NCBI GenBank assembly: GCA_942491185.1
Contig: CALOAB010000018.1
Location: 124,001-188,000 of the forward strand
Direction: 5' to 3'
Length of the DNA stretch: 64,000 nt
From: SLRI01 sp942491185
GTDB taxonomy: Bacteria; Pseudomonadota; Alphaproteobacteria; Geminicoccales; Geminicoccaceae
Shown: positions 38,208 to 47,222 of the stretch, one piece after another
Layout: each line of letters starts with the position of its first letter
Position numbering within the stretch: position 1 is the stretch's first letter
The notes under the pieces: model-generated
Seen by the model: only the letters and a program-made list of their open reading frames with translations
Databases searched by the model: none
Told to the model about the DNA's origin: nothing
Program-made: the position numbers and the translations under genes

Positions 38208-40055
38208 TCAGACCCCTACCCGCTGCTTTTTCTTGGCCGTGACGTGGTCGTGACGGGCGGCCTTGACGGCGTCGCGCTCGCTCACCTCGGGCGTGCCGCA
38301 CTCCCACCAGCTATTGTCGTTGCCGGTCCAGTCGGTGGGATGGATGTCGATGTGGATCACGGTCGTGCGGTCGGCGGCCTTGGCCTGGCGCACCGCGTCC
38401 TCCAGATCGCCGATGCTCTTCACCTTGACGCCGATGGCGCCCATCGCCTCGGCGTGCTTGGCGAAGTCGACCCGGGCGCCGGTGTTGGTGCCGCGGCAGG
38501 TGTCGAGCGAGTTGTTGAAGGAGGGTACGCCCTTCGCCCGCTGCAGCCGGTCGATGACCAGGAACCCGGCATTGTCGCAAACGACGACGATCATCTTGTG
38601 GCCGGTGATCACCGAGGAATAGATGTCGGAGTTCATCATCAAATAGCTGCCGTCGCCGACCATGACGAAGACCTCACGGCTCGGGTCGGCCATGGCAGCA
38701 CCCCAGCCGCCGGCCAGCTCGTAGCCCATGCAGGAATAGCCGAACTCGCAGTCGAACGTGCCGATGCCCTTGGCCTTCCAGTTCATCGAGAGCTCGCCCG
38801 GCATGCCGCCGGCGGCGGTGAGCGCCAGGTCGCGCTCGCCGGCGAGGCGGTTCACGGCACCCACCACGTGGGCATAGGTCGGCAGCTCGGCATTGGTCGG
38901 GCCGCTGCGCTGCTCGATATAGCTGTTCCACTCGGCGTAGAGCTTGCGGCTGCGCTCGCCCCAGCTCGCCGGCGCCTGCCAGCTGCCGAGCGCTGCACCC
39001 AGCTCCTCGAGCCCGACCTTGGCGTCGCCGACAACGGCCAGGCTCTGGTGCTTGGCCGCGTCGAAGCGCGCGGCGTTGAGGCCGATGAAGCGGGCGTCGG
39101 TGGCGAACAGCGTCCAGGAGCCGGTGGTGAAATCCTGCAGCCGCGTGCCGACGGCGAGGATGACGTCGGCCTCGGCGGCGAGATCGTTGGCGCTCGACGC
39201 CCCCATGACGCCGATGGGGCCGGCGTTCAACGGGTGATCGTGGAGCAGCACGGTGCGGCCGTTCAGCGTCTCGCCCACCGGTATGCCGTGCTTCTCGGCG
39301 AAGGCCGCGAGCTCGGGCTCGGCGTCGCTCCAGCGCACGCCGCCACCGGCGATGATCAGCGGCTTCTTCGCGGTCTTGAGCAGCTGGGCCGCGGCCTTCA
39401 GCTGCTCGACATCGGCGCGGGGTCGGGGGATGCGGTGGACGTGGCGCTCGAAGAAGCGGACCGGGTAGTCATACGCCTCGGCCTGCGCGTCCTGGCACAT
39501 GCCGATGAAGGCCGGACCACAATCAGCGGGGTCGAGCATGGTGGCCACCGCCTGCGGCAGCGACTGGATGATCTGCTCGGGCCGGGTGATCCGGTCCCAG
39601 TAGCGGGTGACGGGCTTGAAGGCGTCGTTGACCGAGATGGTCGGGTCGCCGAAATGCTCGACCTGCTGCAGCACGGGATCGGGGGCGCGGCTGACATAGT
39701 AGTCGCCGGAGAGAATGAGCAGCGGCAGCCGGTTGGTATGCGCGACGGCGGCAGCCGTGATCATGTTGGTGGCGCCGGGGCCGATCGACGAGGTGGCGAT
39801 CATGATCTGCCGGCGCTTCATCGCCTTGTTGTAGCCGATGGCGGCCAAGGCCATGGACTGCTCGTTCTGGCCGCGCCAGGTGGGCAGCTCGTCCTGCACC
39901 GCTTCCAGCGCCTCGGAGAGGCAGGTGACGTTGCCGTGGCCGAAGATGCCGAAGACGCCAGGGAAGAGCGGCTGCTCGTGGCCGTCGATCATGATCCGTT
40001 GATTGACGAGATACTTGACCAGCGCCTGCGCCATGGTCAGCCGGATCGTCTTCAT
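38208..40055 (-). CDS. iolD: 3D-(3,5/4)-trihydroxycyclohexane-1,2-dione acylhydrolase
   Basis: 615 residues from the ATG at 40055, with GGGGAGGG upstream; the longer frame to 40973 is a shadow of iolG. Thiamine-diphosphate enzyme that hydrolyses the cyclic trione to 5-deoxyglucuronate. N-terminal IRLTMAQALVKYLVNQ, FGHGNVTCLSEAL, central domain LIIAGGGVRWSD, C-terminal ThDP motif VGDGSYLMMNSD. First gene of iolD-iolE, divergent from iolG. Confidence 0.96.
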   Translation of the reverse strand: MKTIRLTMAQALVKYLVNQRIMIDGHEQPLFPGVFGIFGHGNVTCLSEALEAVQDELPTWRGQNEQSMALAAIGYNKAMKRRQIMIATSSIGPGATNMITAAAVAHTNRLPLLILSGDYYVSRAPDPVLQQVEHFGDPTISVNDAFKPVTRYWDRITRPEQIIQSLPQAVATMLDPADCGPAFIGMCQDAQAEAYDYPVRFFERHVHRIPRPRADVEQLKAAAQLLKTAKKPLIIAGGGVRWSDAEPELAAFAEKHGIPVGETLNGRTVLLHDHPLNAGPIGVMGASSANDLAAEADVILAVGTRLQDFTTGSWTLFATDARFIGLNAARFDAAKHQSLAVVGDAKVGLEELGAALGSWQAPASWGERSRKLYAEWNSYIEQRSGPTNAELPTYAHVVGAVNRLAGERDLALTAAGGMPGELSMNWKAKGIGTFDCEFGYSCMGYELAGGWGAAMADPSREVFVMVGDGSYLMMNSDIYSSVITGHKMIVVVCDNAGFLVIDRLQRAKGVPSFNNSLDTCRGTNTGARVDFAKHAEAMGAIGVKVKSIGDLEDAVRQAKAADRTTVIHIDIHPTDWTGNDNSWWECGTPEVSERDAVKAARHDHVTAKKKQRVGV

Positions 40056-40124
40056 CGCTACCCTCCCCCTGTTCTCGTTGAGCCTCGAGCATAGCGCTTG
40101 CCGCGAGCGGCGTGAAGTCGAAAT

Positions 40125-40168
40125 GAAACGTACATTCCATTTGCAGTGACGAACGGAACAAACTATCC
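40125..40168. promoter_or_regulatory. Two candidate IolR operators between iolD and iolG
   Basis: GAAA-CGTACA-TTCC at 40125-40138 and GGAA-CAAACT-ATCC at 40155-40168 each match the GGAA-N6-TTCC site reported for rhizobial IolR with one mismatch. Their centres are exactly 30 bp apart (about three helical turns), inside the 150-bp divergent iolD/iolG promoter region. No iolR gene is in the window. Confidence 0.5.
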
Positions 40169-40205
40169 AAGCCACCCTGATGGCATAAAGAAGGGGAGGA
40201 AGGCC

Positions 40206-41204
40206 ATGTTGCGCTTCGCATTGTTCGGGGCTGGCCGGATCGGGCGGATGCATGCCGACAATCTGGTCCGCCATCCCAAGGCCGCCTTGAGCCATGTCTA
40301 CGACGTCGTGGCCGATGCCGCTGCCGAGGTGGCGGCCAAGCATGGTGCGAAGGCCTCGGCCAGCGTCGACGAGGCGCTCGCCGATCCGGCGGTCGACGCG
40401 GTGCTCATCGCGTCCTCGACCGACACCCATATCGACCTGATCCAGCGCTCGGTCGAGGCCGGCAAGGCGGTGCTCTGCGAGAAGCCCATCGACCTCGACA
40501 TCGCCCGGGTCGATGCCTGCTGGCAGCAGATCAAGGACCGCTCGCCGCGCGTGATGATCGGCTTCAACCGCCGCTTCGACCCCTCCTTCAAGGCAGTGCA
40601 CGACGCCATCCGCCAGGGCGAGATCGGCGACCTCCGCCAGGTCACGATCACCAGCCGCGACCCGGACGTGCCGTCGGTCGCCTACATGAAGGTCGCCGGC
40701 GGGCTGCTCCGCGACATGACCATCCACGATTTCGACCTCGCCCGCTATCTCCTGGGCGACGAGCCGGTCAAGGTCGCCTGCTTCGCCCAGGCGCTGATCG
40801 CCCAGGAGGTCAAGGACCTCAACGACCACGACACGGCGATGATCATCATGGAGACGGCCACCGGCCGGCAGGCCTGCATCACCAACTACCGGCGCGCCAC
40901 TTATGGCTACGACCAGCGCATCGAAGCGGTGGGCGAGACCGGCATGGTCAAGGCCGAGAACCGCCGGCCACACACCATGGAACGCTGGGACGCCCAGACC
41001 ACCGAGGCCAAGGCGCCCGTCCTCAACTTCTTCATCGAGCGCTACCAGGAAGCCTACAACGCCGAAATCCAGGCCTTCGTCGACGCGGTGGAGAGCAACG
41101 CACCCATGCCGGTCGGTTTCGAGGACGGCAGGCGGGCGTTGTTGCTGGCGAATGCGGCTTACGAGTCGCTGGCGACCGGCAAGGCGGTGACGGTCGGGGG
41201 CTGA
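40206..41204 (+). CDS. iolG: myo-Inositol 2-dehydrogenase (Gfo/Idh/MocA family)
   Basis: 332 residues from the ATG at 40206 (GGGGAGGAAGG upstream). Rossmann motif FGAGRIGRMHADNL, EKP motif (LCEKPIDLD), catalytic region GGLLRDMTIHDFDLARYLLG with the conserved Asp and His. Oxidises myo-inositol to 2-keto-myo-inositol with NAD+, the first step of the pathway completed by IolE and IolD. iolB, iolC and iolA are not in this window. Confidence 0.93.
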   Translation: MLRFALFGAGRIGRMHADNLVRHPKAALSHVYDVVADAAAEVAAKHGAKASASVDEALADPAVDAVLIASSTDTHIDLIQRSVEAGKAVLCEKPIDLDIARVDACWQQIKDRSPRVMIGFNRRFDPSFKAVHDAIRQGEIGDLRQVTITSRDPDVPSVAYMKVAGGLLRDMTIHDFDLARYLLGDEPVKVACFAQALIAQEVKDLNDHDTAMIIMETATGRQACITNYRRATYGYDQRIEAVGETGMVKAENRRPHTMERWDAQTTEAKAPVLNFFIERYQEAYNAEIQAFVDAVESNAPMPVGFEDGRRALLLANAAYESLATGKAVTVGG

Positions 41205-41222
41205 CGAAGGCAGGAGGAAGAG

Positions 41223-41243
41223 CGGGGGAACTGAGTTCCCCCG
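41223..41243 (-). terminator. Dispersed palindrome, copy 4 (variant, minus orientation)
   Basis: Arms CGGGGGAACT and AGTTCCCCCG around a central G. Read on the minus strand it has the same layout as the other copies: G-run flank (GAGGGGGCAC), stem with a central TCA, then CTCTTCC. It is 19 bp after the iolG stop and can terminate either convergent gene. Confidence 0.65.
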
Positions 41244-41357
41244 TGCCCCCTCTGGACTTCCTGGGTGGTATCAATTGGATGGCATCGGGGCAGCACCCGA
41301 GCCGCTCGAAGGCCAATAACGAGTGTGTCCCTCTCAGCCCGAAATCCCGGTGGGGCC

Positions 41358-41380
41358 ATGGGGAGAATCATTCTCCCCAT
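41358..41380 (+). terminator. Dispersed palindrome, copy 5
   Basis: Arms ATGGGGAGAAT and ATTCTCCCCAT around a central C, preceded by GGTGGGGCC and followed by TTATTCTG. Lies 10 bp from the stop of the minus-strand serine hydrolase and 154 bp after iolG. Confidence 0.7.
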
Positions 41381-41390
41381 TTATTCTGCC

Positions 41391-42395
41391 TTAGCTGGCC
41401 GCCAGTGTGACCGCTTCCGCAACCAATGCCCGCAGCCCCGCCATATGCCCCTCTTCCCTCGATCTTACCGTCGGGTCGGAGGTGATGGCGATGGTGAGGT
41501 CGAGGGTGGGGATGACGTGGAGCATTTGGCCGCCGTAGCCCCAGCCGTAGTAGTGGGGGTGGCCGTTGGTTTCGGTCATGAACCAGCCGTAGCCGTAGCC
41601 GTGGCCGGTCCAGCGGGATGCGGTGCGGGGTTGCCAGGAGGTGGCGATCCAGCTTTCGGCGACGATGCGCTGGCCGTCGAACGTGCCGCCATTGTTGATC
41701 ATCTGGCCGAAGCGGATGAGGGCTTGGGGCGAGAGCAGCATGTTGTTGCCGCCCAGGTAGATGCCTTGCGGGTCGCGGTCCCAGGGCGGGATGTCGATGG
41801 CGAGCGGGTTGCCCAGCCAGGCGCGGGCGAGGCTGAGCGTGCTCTCGCCGGTGGCTTGGGTGAGGATCGCCGAGAGGAGGTGCGAGCTGCCGGTGGAGTA
41901 GAGCATCGGCCCACCGGGCTCGGCGACGAAGGGGCGGGTGAGCGCGTAGGCGATCCAGTCCGGGCTGGTCACCCAGGCGCCGTAGTTGCGCCCGGAGGTG
42001 CGCTCGAGGCCGGCCTGCATGGAGAGCAGGTTGCCGATGGTGACCTCGGCGAGGCGGGGGTCGGCGTTGGCAGGCACCAGCGGGCCCAGGGCCGTGGTGA
42101 TCGGCTGGTCGGTGCCGTCGAGCACGCCCCGGTCGATGGCGCAGCCGACCAGTGTGGCGATGATGGTCTTGGCCAGCGACTTGATGTTGACCGGCCGGTC
42201 GGCGGCGGGACCGTGGAAGGTCTGCTCGACCAGGATCTCACTCCCCTGCGAGACGATGAGCGTCTGCAAGCGCGGCAGGGCAGAAGCACGCGCACGAATG
42301 ACCGCCGGATCGAAGCCAGCGGCACGGCCACTGCCTGCGGCGAGTAGCGGCAACGCGGATGCGGCGGCGAGAAGGTGGCGACGGTTCAGTGGCAT
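41391..42395 (-). CDS. Exported serine hydrolase, class C beta-lactamase-like
   Basis: 334 residues with an N-terminal export signal (NRRHLLAAASALPLLAAG, Tat-like double Arg). Penicillin-binding-protein fold: catalytic S-x-x-K as SLAK (NIKSLAKTII), Y-S-T in place of the usual Y-x-N motif, and late YGWGYGGQ at the position of the KTG/HTG motif. Resembles EstB/6-aminohexanoate-dimer-hydrolase-like esterases more than true beta-lactamases. Substrate unknown. 413 bp separate it from nrdJ. Confidence 0.85.
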   Translation of the reverse strand: MPLNRRHLLAAASALPLLAAGSGRAAGFDPAVIRARASALPRLQTLIVSQGSEILVEQTFHGPAADRPVNIKSLAKTIIATLVGCAIDRGVLDGTDQPITTALGPLVPANADPRLAEVTIGNLLSMQAGLERTSGRNYGAWVTSPDWIAYALTRPFVAEPGGPMLYSTGSSHLLSAILTQATGESTLSLARAWLGNPLAIDIPPWDRDPQGIYLGGNNMLLSPQALIRFGQMINNGGTFDGQRIVAESWIATSWQPRTASRWTGHGYGYGWFMTETNGHPHYYGWGYGGQMLHVIPTLDLTIAITSDPTVRSREEGHMAGLRALVAEAVTLAAS

Positions 42396-42462
42396 GGTCG
42401 GGACTTAGGTGGTCGGTCTCACAATGGCCAGAGGCAAGCAACTCAGCAATGGCCGAGCGGTT

Positions 42463-42490
42463 GAGAAAGGTGTCTGGAGAAAGGTGTCTG
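42463..42490. repeat. Two tandem 14-bp repeats and a TGTCTGACA palindrome
   Basis: GAGAAAGGTGTCTG occurs twice in tandem (42463-42476, 42477-42490). The second copy continues into ACACCT, forming AGGTGT-CTG-ACACCT. A related GTGTCTGACA recurs near 42547. Such GGTGTCTGACACC-type palindromes occur in many genomes as intergenic REP-like repeats; here it may be a remnant. Confidence 0.55.
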
Positions 42491-42669
42491 ACACCTCACG
42501 AAACCATATTACTCTCAGTGAGTTATCATTTCATTGGCTATCGTGGAGTGTCTGACATTTTGGAAATGCCGAAGGTTAGAGCACCACGCCGAGACCACTG
42601 CATGGCGGTAGACATGTCAGCCAACACCGCCAGGTCAAGCGCCCGGCAGAAAAGCAAACGGAGGGGCTA

Positions 42670-42690
42670 CGGGGAGAATCATTCTCCCCG
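42670..42690 (+). terminator. Dispersed palindrome, copy 6
   Basis: Arms CGGGGAGAAT and ATTCTCCCCG around a central C, preceded by GGAGGGGCTA and followed by AACCTGACTTCTTC. Unlike the others it has no plus-strand gene ending before it: it lies in the 413-bp region (42396-42808) between two minus-strand genes. Confidence 0.6.
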
Positions 42691-42723
42691 AACCTGACTT
42701 CTTCAAGATGCCAGAGAAAGAGA

Positions 42724-42751
42724 GGCGGTTCCGGGTGACCCCGGAACCGCC
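42724..42751 (-). terminator. Rho-independent terminator of nrdJ
   Basis: Perfect 12-bp stem GGCGGTTCCGGG/CCCGGAACCGCC with a 4-nt loop, followed in the minus direction by a pyrimidine-rich CTCTCTTTCTCT. It lies 57 bp after the nrdJ stop. Confidence 0.8.
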
Positions 42752-42808
42752 AAGGAGGAGAATACAAGGAAAGAGACGTCCCGCTGCCCACGGAACGCCA
42801 TGCAACCC

Positions 42809-45800
42809 CTAGCTGCAGCCAGTCGTGCTGCCGCAGGTGTCACATTTCAGGCAGGTGCCATTTCGCACCAGCGTAAAGTTGCCGCAAGCCGAGCAGGGAT
42901 CGCCCTCGTAGCCCTGGAGGCGGGCGATTTCCGCCTGCTGGCGGCGGCTGTCTCGTGAAGTCGTGGCGGCATCCCGGGCGAGCGAGGCGACGGAGCCGCC
43001 TGCCCCGCCGCTGCCCTGCAGCTCGGCTGCCGTGGCTGTCGCCGTCGCGTCGAGCACCGTGCCGTTGGCACCGCCGCCGGCCCCACCGGCGAGCAGGCGC
43101 AGATTGCCGCGGATGAACCCGGAGGACGCGAGCTGGGCCACGTTCTCGCCCATGTCGCCTTCCTTGGTGCCCTCGCCGATGGCGTCGTGGCGGAGCGCCT
43201 GCGGATCGACGTTGGCGAGGTCGGTGCGCTCGAGATAGGAGACGGCGAGCTCGCGGAAGATGTAGTCGAGCACCGAGGTCGCCATCTTGATCGTGTCGTT
43301 GCCCTGGACGACGCCCGACGGCTCGAAGCGGGTGAAGGAGAAGGCCTCGACGAACTCCTCGAGCGGCACGCCGTATTGCAGGCCGATCGAGACCGCGATG
43401 GCGAAGCTGTTCATCAACGAGCGGAAGGCGGCGCCTTCCTTGTGCATGTCGATGAAGATCTCGCCGATGGCGCCGTCTTCGTACTCGCCGGTCCTGAGAT
43501 AGAGCTTGTGACCGCCGACGATGGCTTTTTGGGTGTAGCCCTTGCGCCGGGTCGGCAGTTTGCGCCGGCCGTTGACGAAGCGCTCGACGACCCGCTCTGT
43601 GACCTCGACGATGCGCTCGACCTGGGATTGCTCGACGCTGTCGTCGTCCTCGATGTCGTCGGCGAGCATCGAGGAGAGCGGCTGGCTCAGCTTCGAGCTG
43701 TCGCGGTAGAGGGCGAGTGCCTTCACACCCAGCCGCCAGCCCTCGAGATAGGCTTCGCGGCAGTCGTCGACCGAAGCAGTGGCCGGCATGTTGATCGTCT
43801 TGGAGATGGCGCCCGAGATGAAGGGCTGGGCTGCCGCCATCATGCGGATGTGGCTCGACGCCGAGAGATAACGCTTGCCGATGCGGCCACACGGGTTGGC
43901 GCAGTCGAAGACCGGCAAATGCTCCGCCTTGAGCTCCGGGGCACCCTCGATGGTCATGGTGCCGCAGCAAAAGGCGTTCGCCCGCTCGATGTCGTCGCGG
44001 CTGAAGCCCAGGGACTGCAGCATGTCGAAGCGGATGTCGCCGAGCTGCTCGTCGGTGAAGCCCAGCACGTCCTTGCAGAAGGCGTCGCCGAGGCTGTGCC
44101 GGTTGAAGGCGTAGCGGATGTCGAAGGTGGTCGGCAGGCCGGTCTCGAGCTTGGCCAGCACCTCAGACGTGAAGCCCTTGGACTCGAGCTTGGCGTGATC
44201 GATGCCGGGCGAGCCCTTGAGCGTGCCGTGGCCAACGGCGTAGCGGGTGATCGTATCGATCTGCGTCTTGTCGTAGCCCAGGGTCTCGAGCGCCGTCGGC
44301 ACCATGCGGTTGATGATCTTGAAGAAGCCGCCACCGGCCAGCTTCTTGAACTTGACCAGCGCGAAGTCCGGCTCAATCCCGGTGGTGTCGCAATCCATCA
44401 CGAGGCCGATCGTGCCGGTGGGCGCGATCACCGAGACCTGGGCATTGCGCACACCATGGCTCTCGGCCATGGCCACCGCTTCGTCCCACGCCTTGGTGGC
44501 GGCCCCGAGCAGCGGCGCGTCCGGGCAATGGTGGTGGTCGAGCGGCACCGGCATGGTCGCGAGATCTTCGTAGTCTCGTGCCTGGCCGTGCGCGGCGCGG
44601 CGGTGGTTCCTGAGCACGCGGAGGGTCGCGGCCTGGTTGTCGGCGTAGCCGGGGAACGCGCCGAGCTCGGCGGCGATCTCGGCCGACACCTTATACGAGA
44701 TGCCGGTCATCAATGCGGTGATGGCACCGCAATAGGCCCTGCCCTCGTCGCTGTCGTAGGAGATGCCCGACGCCATCAACAGCCCGCCGATATTGGCGTA
44801 GCCGAGGCCGAGCGTGCGGAACTTGTAGCTCAGCTCGGCGATCCTGGCGGCCGGGAACTGGGCCATCATCACCGAGATCTCGAGCACCAGCGTCCAGAGC
44901 CGGACGGCGTGCTCGAAGTCGGCGACCTTGAAGCTGCCGTCCTGGTTGCGGAACTGCATCAGGTTCAAGGACGCCAGATTGCAGGCCGTGTCGTCGAGGA
45001 ACATGTACTCGGAGCACGGGTTCGACGCGTTGATTCGGCCATCGGCCGGGCAGGTGTGCCAGTCGTTGATGGTCGTGTCGTACTGGACGCCGGGATCGGC
45101 GCTGGCCCAGGCGGCAAAGCAGATCTTGTCCCAAAGCGCCTTGGCCCGCACGGTCTTGGCGACATCGCCCGTCCGGCGCGCGGTCAGCGGCCATTCGCGG
45201 TCCTGCTGCACCGCCTGGAAGAACGGATCGCTGATGCGCACCGAGTTGTTCGAGTTCTGGCCAGAGACGGTGAGGTAGGCGTTGCTGTCCCAGTCGGCGT
45301 CATAGGTCGGAACGTCGACGCCCTTGTAGCCTTGCCGGGCCAGCAGGATGGCCTGCTGGATCGAGCCCTCAGGCAGCAAGGCGCGTCGCGCCGCCCTGAC
45401 CGCCAGCTTGAGCGCCGGGTTGGTCGAGGTTTCGTAGCGCTTGCCTTCCTCGACATCGGCCGCACCGTGGCAGGCCTCGATGATGGCGTTGGCATGCATC
45501 GCCAGCAGCTTCGAGCCGGCAACCAGCGCCGCCACCTTCTGCTCCTCGGTGACCTTCCAGTCGATGAAGGCCTCGATGTCGGGGTGGTCGACGTCGACGA
45601 TCACCATCTTGGCCGCTCGACGCGTCGTGCCACCGGACTTGATGGCACCGGCCGCCCGGTCGCCGATCTTGAGGAAGGACATCAGGCCCGAGGACTTGCC
45701 GCCGCCGGAGAGCCGCTCGCCTTCGCCGCGCAAATTCGAGAAATTGGTGCCGGTACCCGAGCCGTACTTGAAGAGCCGCGCCTCGCGGACCCACAAGTCC

Positions 45801-46450
45801 ATGATGCCGCCCTCGTTGACGAGGTCGTCCTGGATGCTCTGGATGAAGCAGGCATGCGGCTGCGGCCGCTCATAGGCCGAGCTCGAGGCGTGCACCTTGC
45901 CGGTCGTCTCGTCGACGAAGAAGTGGCCTTGCGCCGGGCCGTCAATGCCGTAAGCCCAGTGCAGGCCGGTGTTGAACCACTGCGGCGAGTTGGGTGCCGC
46001 CATCTGCTTCGCCAGCATGAAGCGCATCTCGTCGTAGAACGCCTGGGCGTCCTCCTCGGCGGCGAAATAGCGGCCCTTCCAGCCCCAGTAGGTCCACGCG
46101 CCGGCGAGCCGGTCGAAGACCTGCTGGGCGGTCGTTTCGCTGGTGTAGCGCTCGGCCTCCGGAAGCTTGGCGAGCGCCGCCTCGTCCGCGACCCGACGGC
46201 AGAGCCAGAGCGGCATGCCTTTCTCACGCACCGGCTTCAGCTTCGCCGGGACACCGGCCTTGCGAAAATATTTCTGCGCCAGGACGTCGATGGCAACCTG
46301 GGACCACCCCGCCGGGATCTCAAGCGCATCCAGCGCGAAGACCACCGACCCGTCCGGGTTGCGAATTTCGCTCGACGCCGAACGGAAGGCGATCGCCGCG
46401 TAGGGCGATGCTCCGGCTTTGGTAAAGGCCCGCTCGATCTTCATCGACAC
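42809..46450 (-). CDS. nrdJ: Vitamin B12-dependent ribonucleoside-diphosphate reductase (class II)
   Basis: 1213 residues, adenosylcobalamin-dependent RNR that makes deoxynucleotides with or without oxygen. Visible: N-terminal region with WYNTGLHWAYG-like substrate segment (QWFNTGLHWAYG), the active-site stretch NPCSEYMFLDDTACNLASLNLMQF with catalytic Cys, ATP-cone-independent NrdJ barrel, and a C-terminal zinc-ribbon-like CxxC...CxxC (CSACGNF, CLKCDTCG) with the terminal Cys pair that re-reduces the active site. Start GTG at 46450 or ATG at 46444; GAGGAG precedes both. Upstream region carries NrdR-like boxes. Confidence 0.97.
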   Translation of the reverse strand: MSMKIERAFTKAGASPYAAIAFRSASSEIRNPDGSVVFALDALEIPAGWSQVAIDVLAQKYFRKAGVPAKLKPVREKGMPLWLCRRVADEAALAKLPEAERYTSETTAQQVFDRLAGAWTYWGWKGRYFAAEEDAQAFYDEMRFMLAKQMAAPNSPQWFNTGLHWAYGIDGPAQGHFFVDETTGKVHASSSAYERPQPHACFIQSIQDDLVNEGGIMDLWVREARLFKYGSGTGTNFSNLRGEGERLSGGGKSSGLMSFLKIGDRAAGAIKSGGTTRRAAKMVIVDVDHPDIEAFIDWKVTEEQKVAALVAGSKLLAMHANAIIEACHGAADVEEGKRYETSTNPALKLAVRAARRALLPEGSIQQAILLARQGYKGVDVPTYDADWDSNAYLTVSGQNSNNSVRISDPFFQAVQQDREWPLTARRTGDVAKTVRAKALWDKICFAAWASADPGVQYDTTINDWHTCPADGRINASNPCSEYMFLDDTACNLASLNLMQFRNQDGSFKVADFEHAVRLWTLVLEISVMMAQFPAARIAELSYKFRTLGLGYANIGGLLMASGISYDSDEGRAYCGAITALMTGISYKVSAEIAAELGAFPGYADNQAATLRVLRNHRRAAHGQARDYEDLATMPVPLDHHHCPDAPLLGAATKAWDEAVAMAESHGVRNAQVSVIAPTGTIGLVMDCDTTGIEPDFALVKFKKLAGGGFFKIINRMVPTALETLGYDKTQIDTITRYAVGHGTLKGSPGIDHAKLESKGFTSEVLAKLETGLPTTFDIRYAFNRHSLGDAFCKDVLGFTDEQLGDIRFDMLQSLGFSRDDIERANAFCCGTMTIEGAPELKAEHLPVFDCANPCGRIGKRYLSASSHIRMMAAAQPFISGAISKTINMPATASVDDCREAYLEGWRLGVKALALYRDSSKLSQPLSSMLADDIEDDDSVEQSQVERIVEVTERVVERFVNGRRKLPTRRKGYTQKAIVGGHKLYLRTGEYEDGAIGEIFIDMHKEGAAFRSLMNSFAIAVSIGLQYGVPLEEFVEAFSFTRFEPSGVVQGNDTIKMATSVLDYIFRELAVSYLERTDLANVDPQALRHDAIGEGTKEGDMGENVAQLASSGFIRGNLRLLAGGAGGGANGTVLDATATATAAELQGSGGAGGSVASLARDAATTSRDSRRQQAEIARLQGYEGDPCSACGNFTLVRNGTCLKCDTCGSTTGCS

Positions 46451-46741
46451 CGATCTCCTCGTCGCTGCAAGACTAAGATGTTCTCGTCTTGTTCGTCAAA
46501 CCCATCATCGGCTTCCCGTCAATCAGCGCGGCGCGCGCTGCTGGGCTCTACGATCAGCGTCGGGTGATCTCTCGATCACTCAACGATCAGTTTAGAACCG
46601 CCCGCCACGAATCTCAACAACAAGCCTGCAACGGCAGCTGAATCACGGGCACATTTCTGCGCTGCGCCAGCGGACGACCACCGTCGAGACGACCAAGAGA
46701 GGGTCCGGCGCCGATCTTCTCAGCGAGCCCGAAGCCCTCAT

Positions 46742-46788
46742 TATCTACATATACGAGAAAGAGACGCCGCCACAACAAGATATTGTGT
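46742..46788 (-). promoter_or_regulatory. Pair of NrdR-like boxes upstream of nrdJ
   Basis: On the minus strand, ACACAATATCTTGTTG (46788-46773) closely matches the NrdR box acaCwAtATaTwGtgt. A weaker second box, CTCGTATATGTAGATA (46757-46742), is centred exactly 31 bp away, the spacing typical of tandem NrdR boxes. They lie about 290 bp before the nrdJ start, implying a long leader (46451-46741) in which I see no B12 riboswitch core and no gene. Confidence 0.6.
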
Positions 46789-47098
46789 TTTCCACAGTCA
46801 GCGCTGCAGCCCGGCCCGGGACTGTTGCGGCAATGCCATGACGACCGGCCACACTGCCACACCAATCGCCTGAGCAGCCATCAGCCGGCGCTTGAGGAAC
46901 ACAGCAACTCAACTGAGTTGGATGCTGAGCCATCGGCTCCGCCGAGCAATTGTGGAAAAGACCGGCAAGCTGTGGATAGCTTGCCGCATTTCGTTGCGGC
47001 TTTGTTCTCTTGAGTATCGCTCAATGCCATCAGCCTCACTCAAGCAGCGCACTTTTCCCCAGCTTTCCACAGGCTGGTCTGCCCACATTTCATCCACA
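46788..47098. promoter_or_regulatory. Cluster of DnaA-box-like sites
   Basis: Five 9-mers matching TTATCCACA with zero to two changes: TTTTCCACA (46788-46796, +), TGTGGAAAA (46951-46959, minus-strand box), TGTGGATAG (46971-46979, minus-strand box), CTTTCCACA (47063-47071, +) and TCATCCACA (47090-47098, +), plus a weak TTTTCCCCA at 47053. The two middle boxes are 20 bp apart and inverted relative to the others. No gene occupies this stretch. Either a DnaA-regulated nrdJ promoter or part of a replication origin. Confidence 0.55.
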
Positions 47099-47222
47099 GG
47101 CCCGCCCGACTTGCGACGGCCTGCCGACTGGACGCTGCACCGGGCCCAGTCCATAAGGATCGGCGTGTCGGTGATCCGGGCGCATGAGCGCGCCCGCCCC
47201 GCCCCACTACCCCGCCCCAACG

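Noticed and set aside
43187..46567. 1126-residue plus-strand ORF opposite nrdJ
   Set aside because: Shadow rich in Arg, Gly, Asp and His with no domain; nrdJ on the other strand is certain.
46451..46741. Cobalamin riboswitch before nrdJ
   Set aside because: No B12-box core (GCCACTG-type) or matching helices found on the minus strand.
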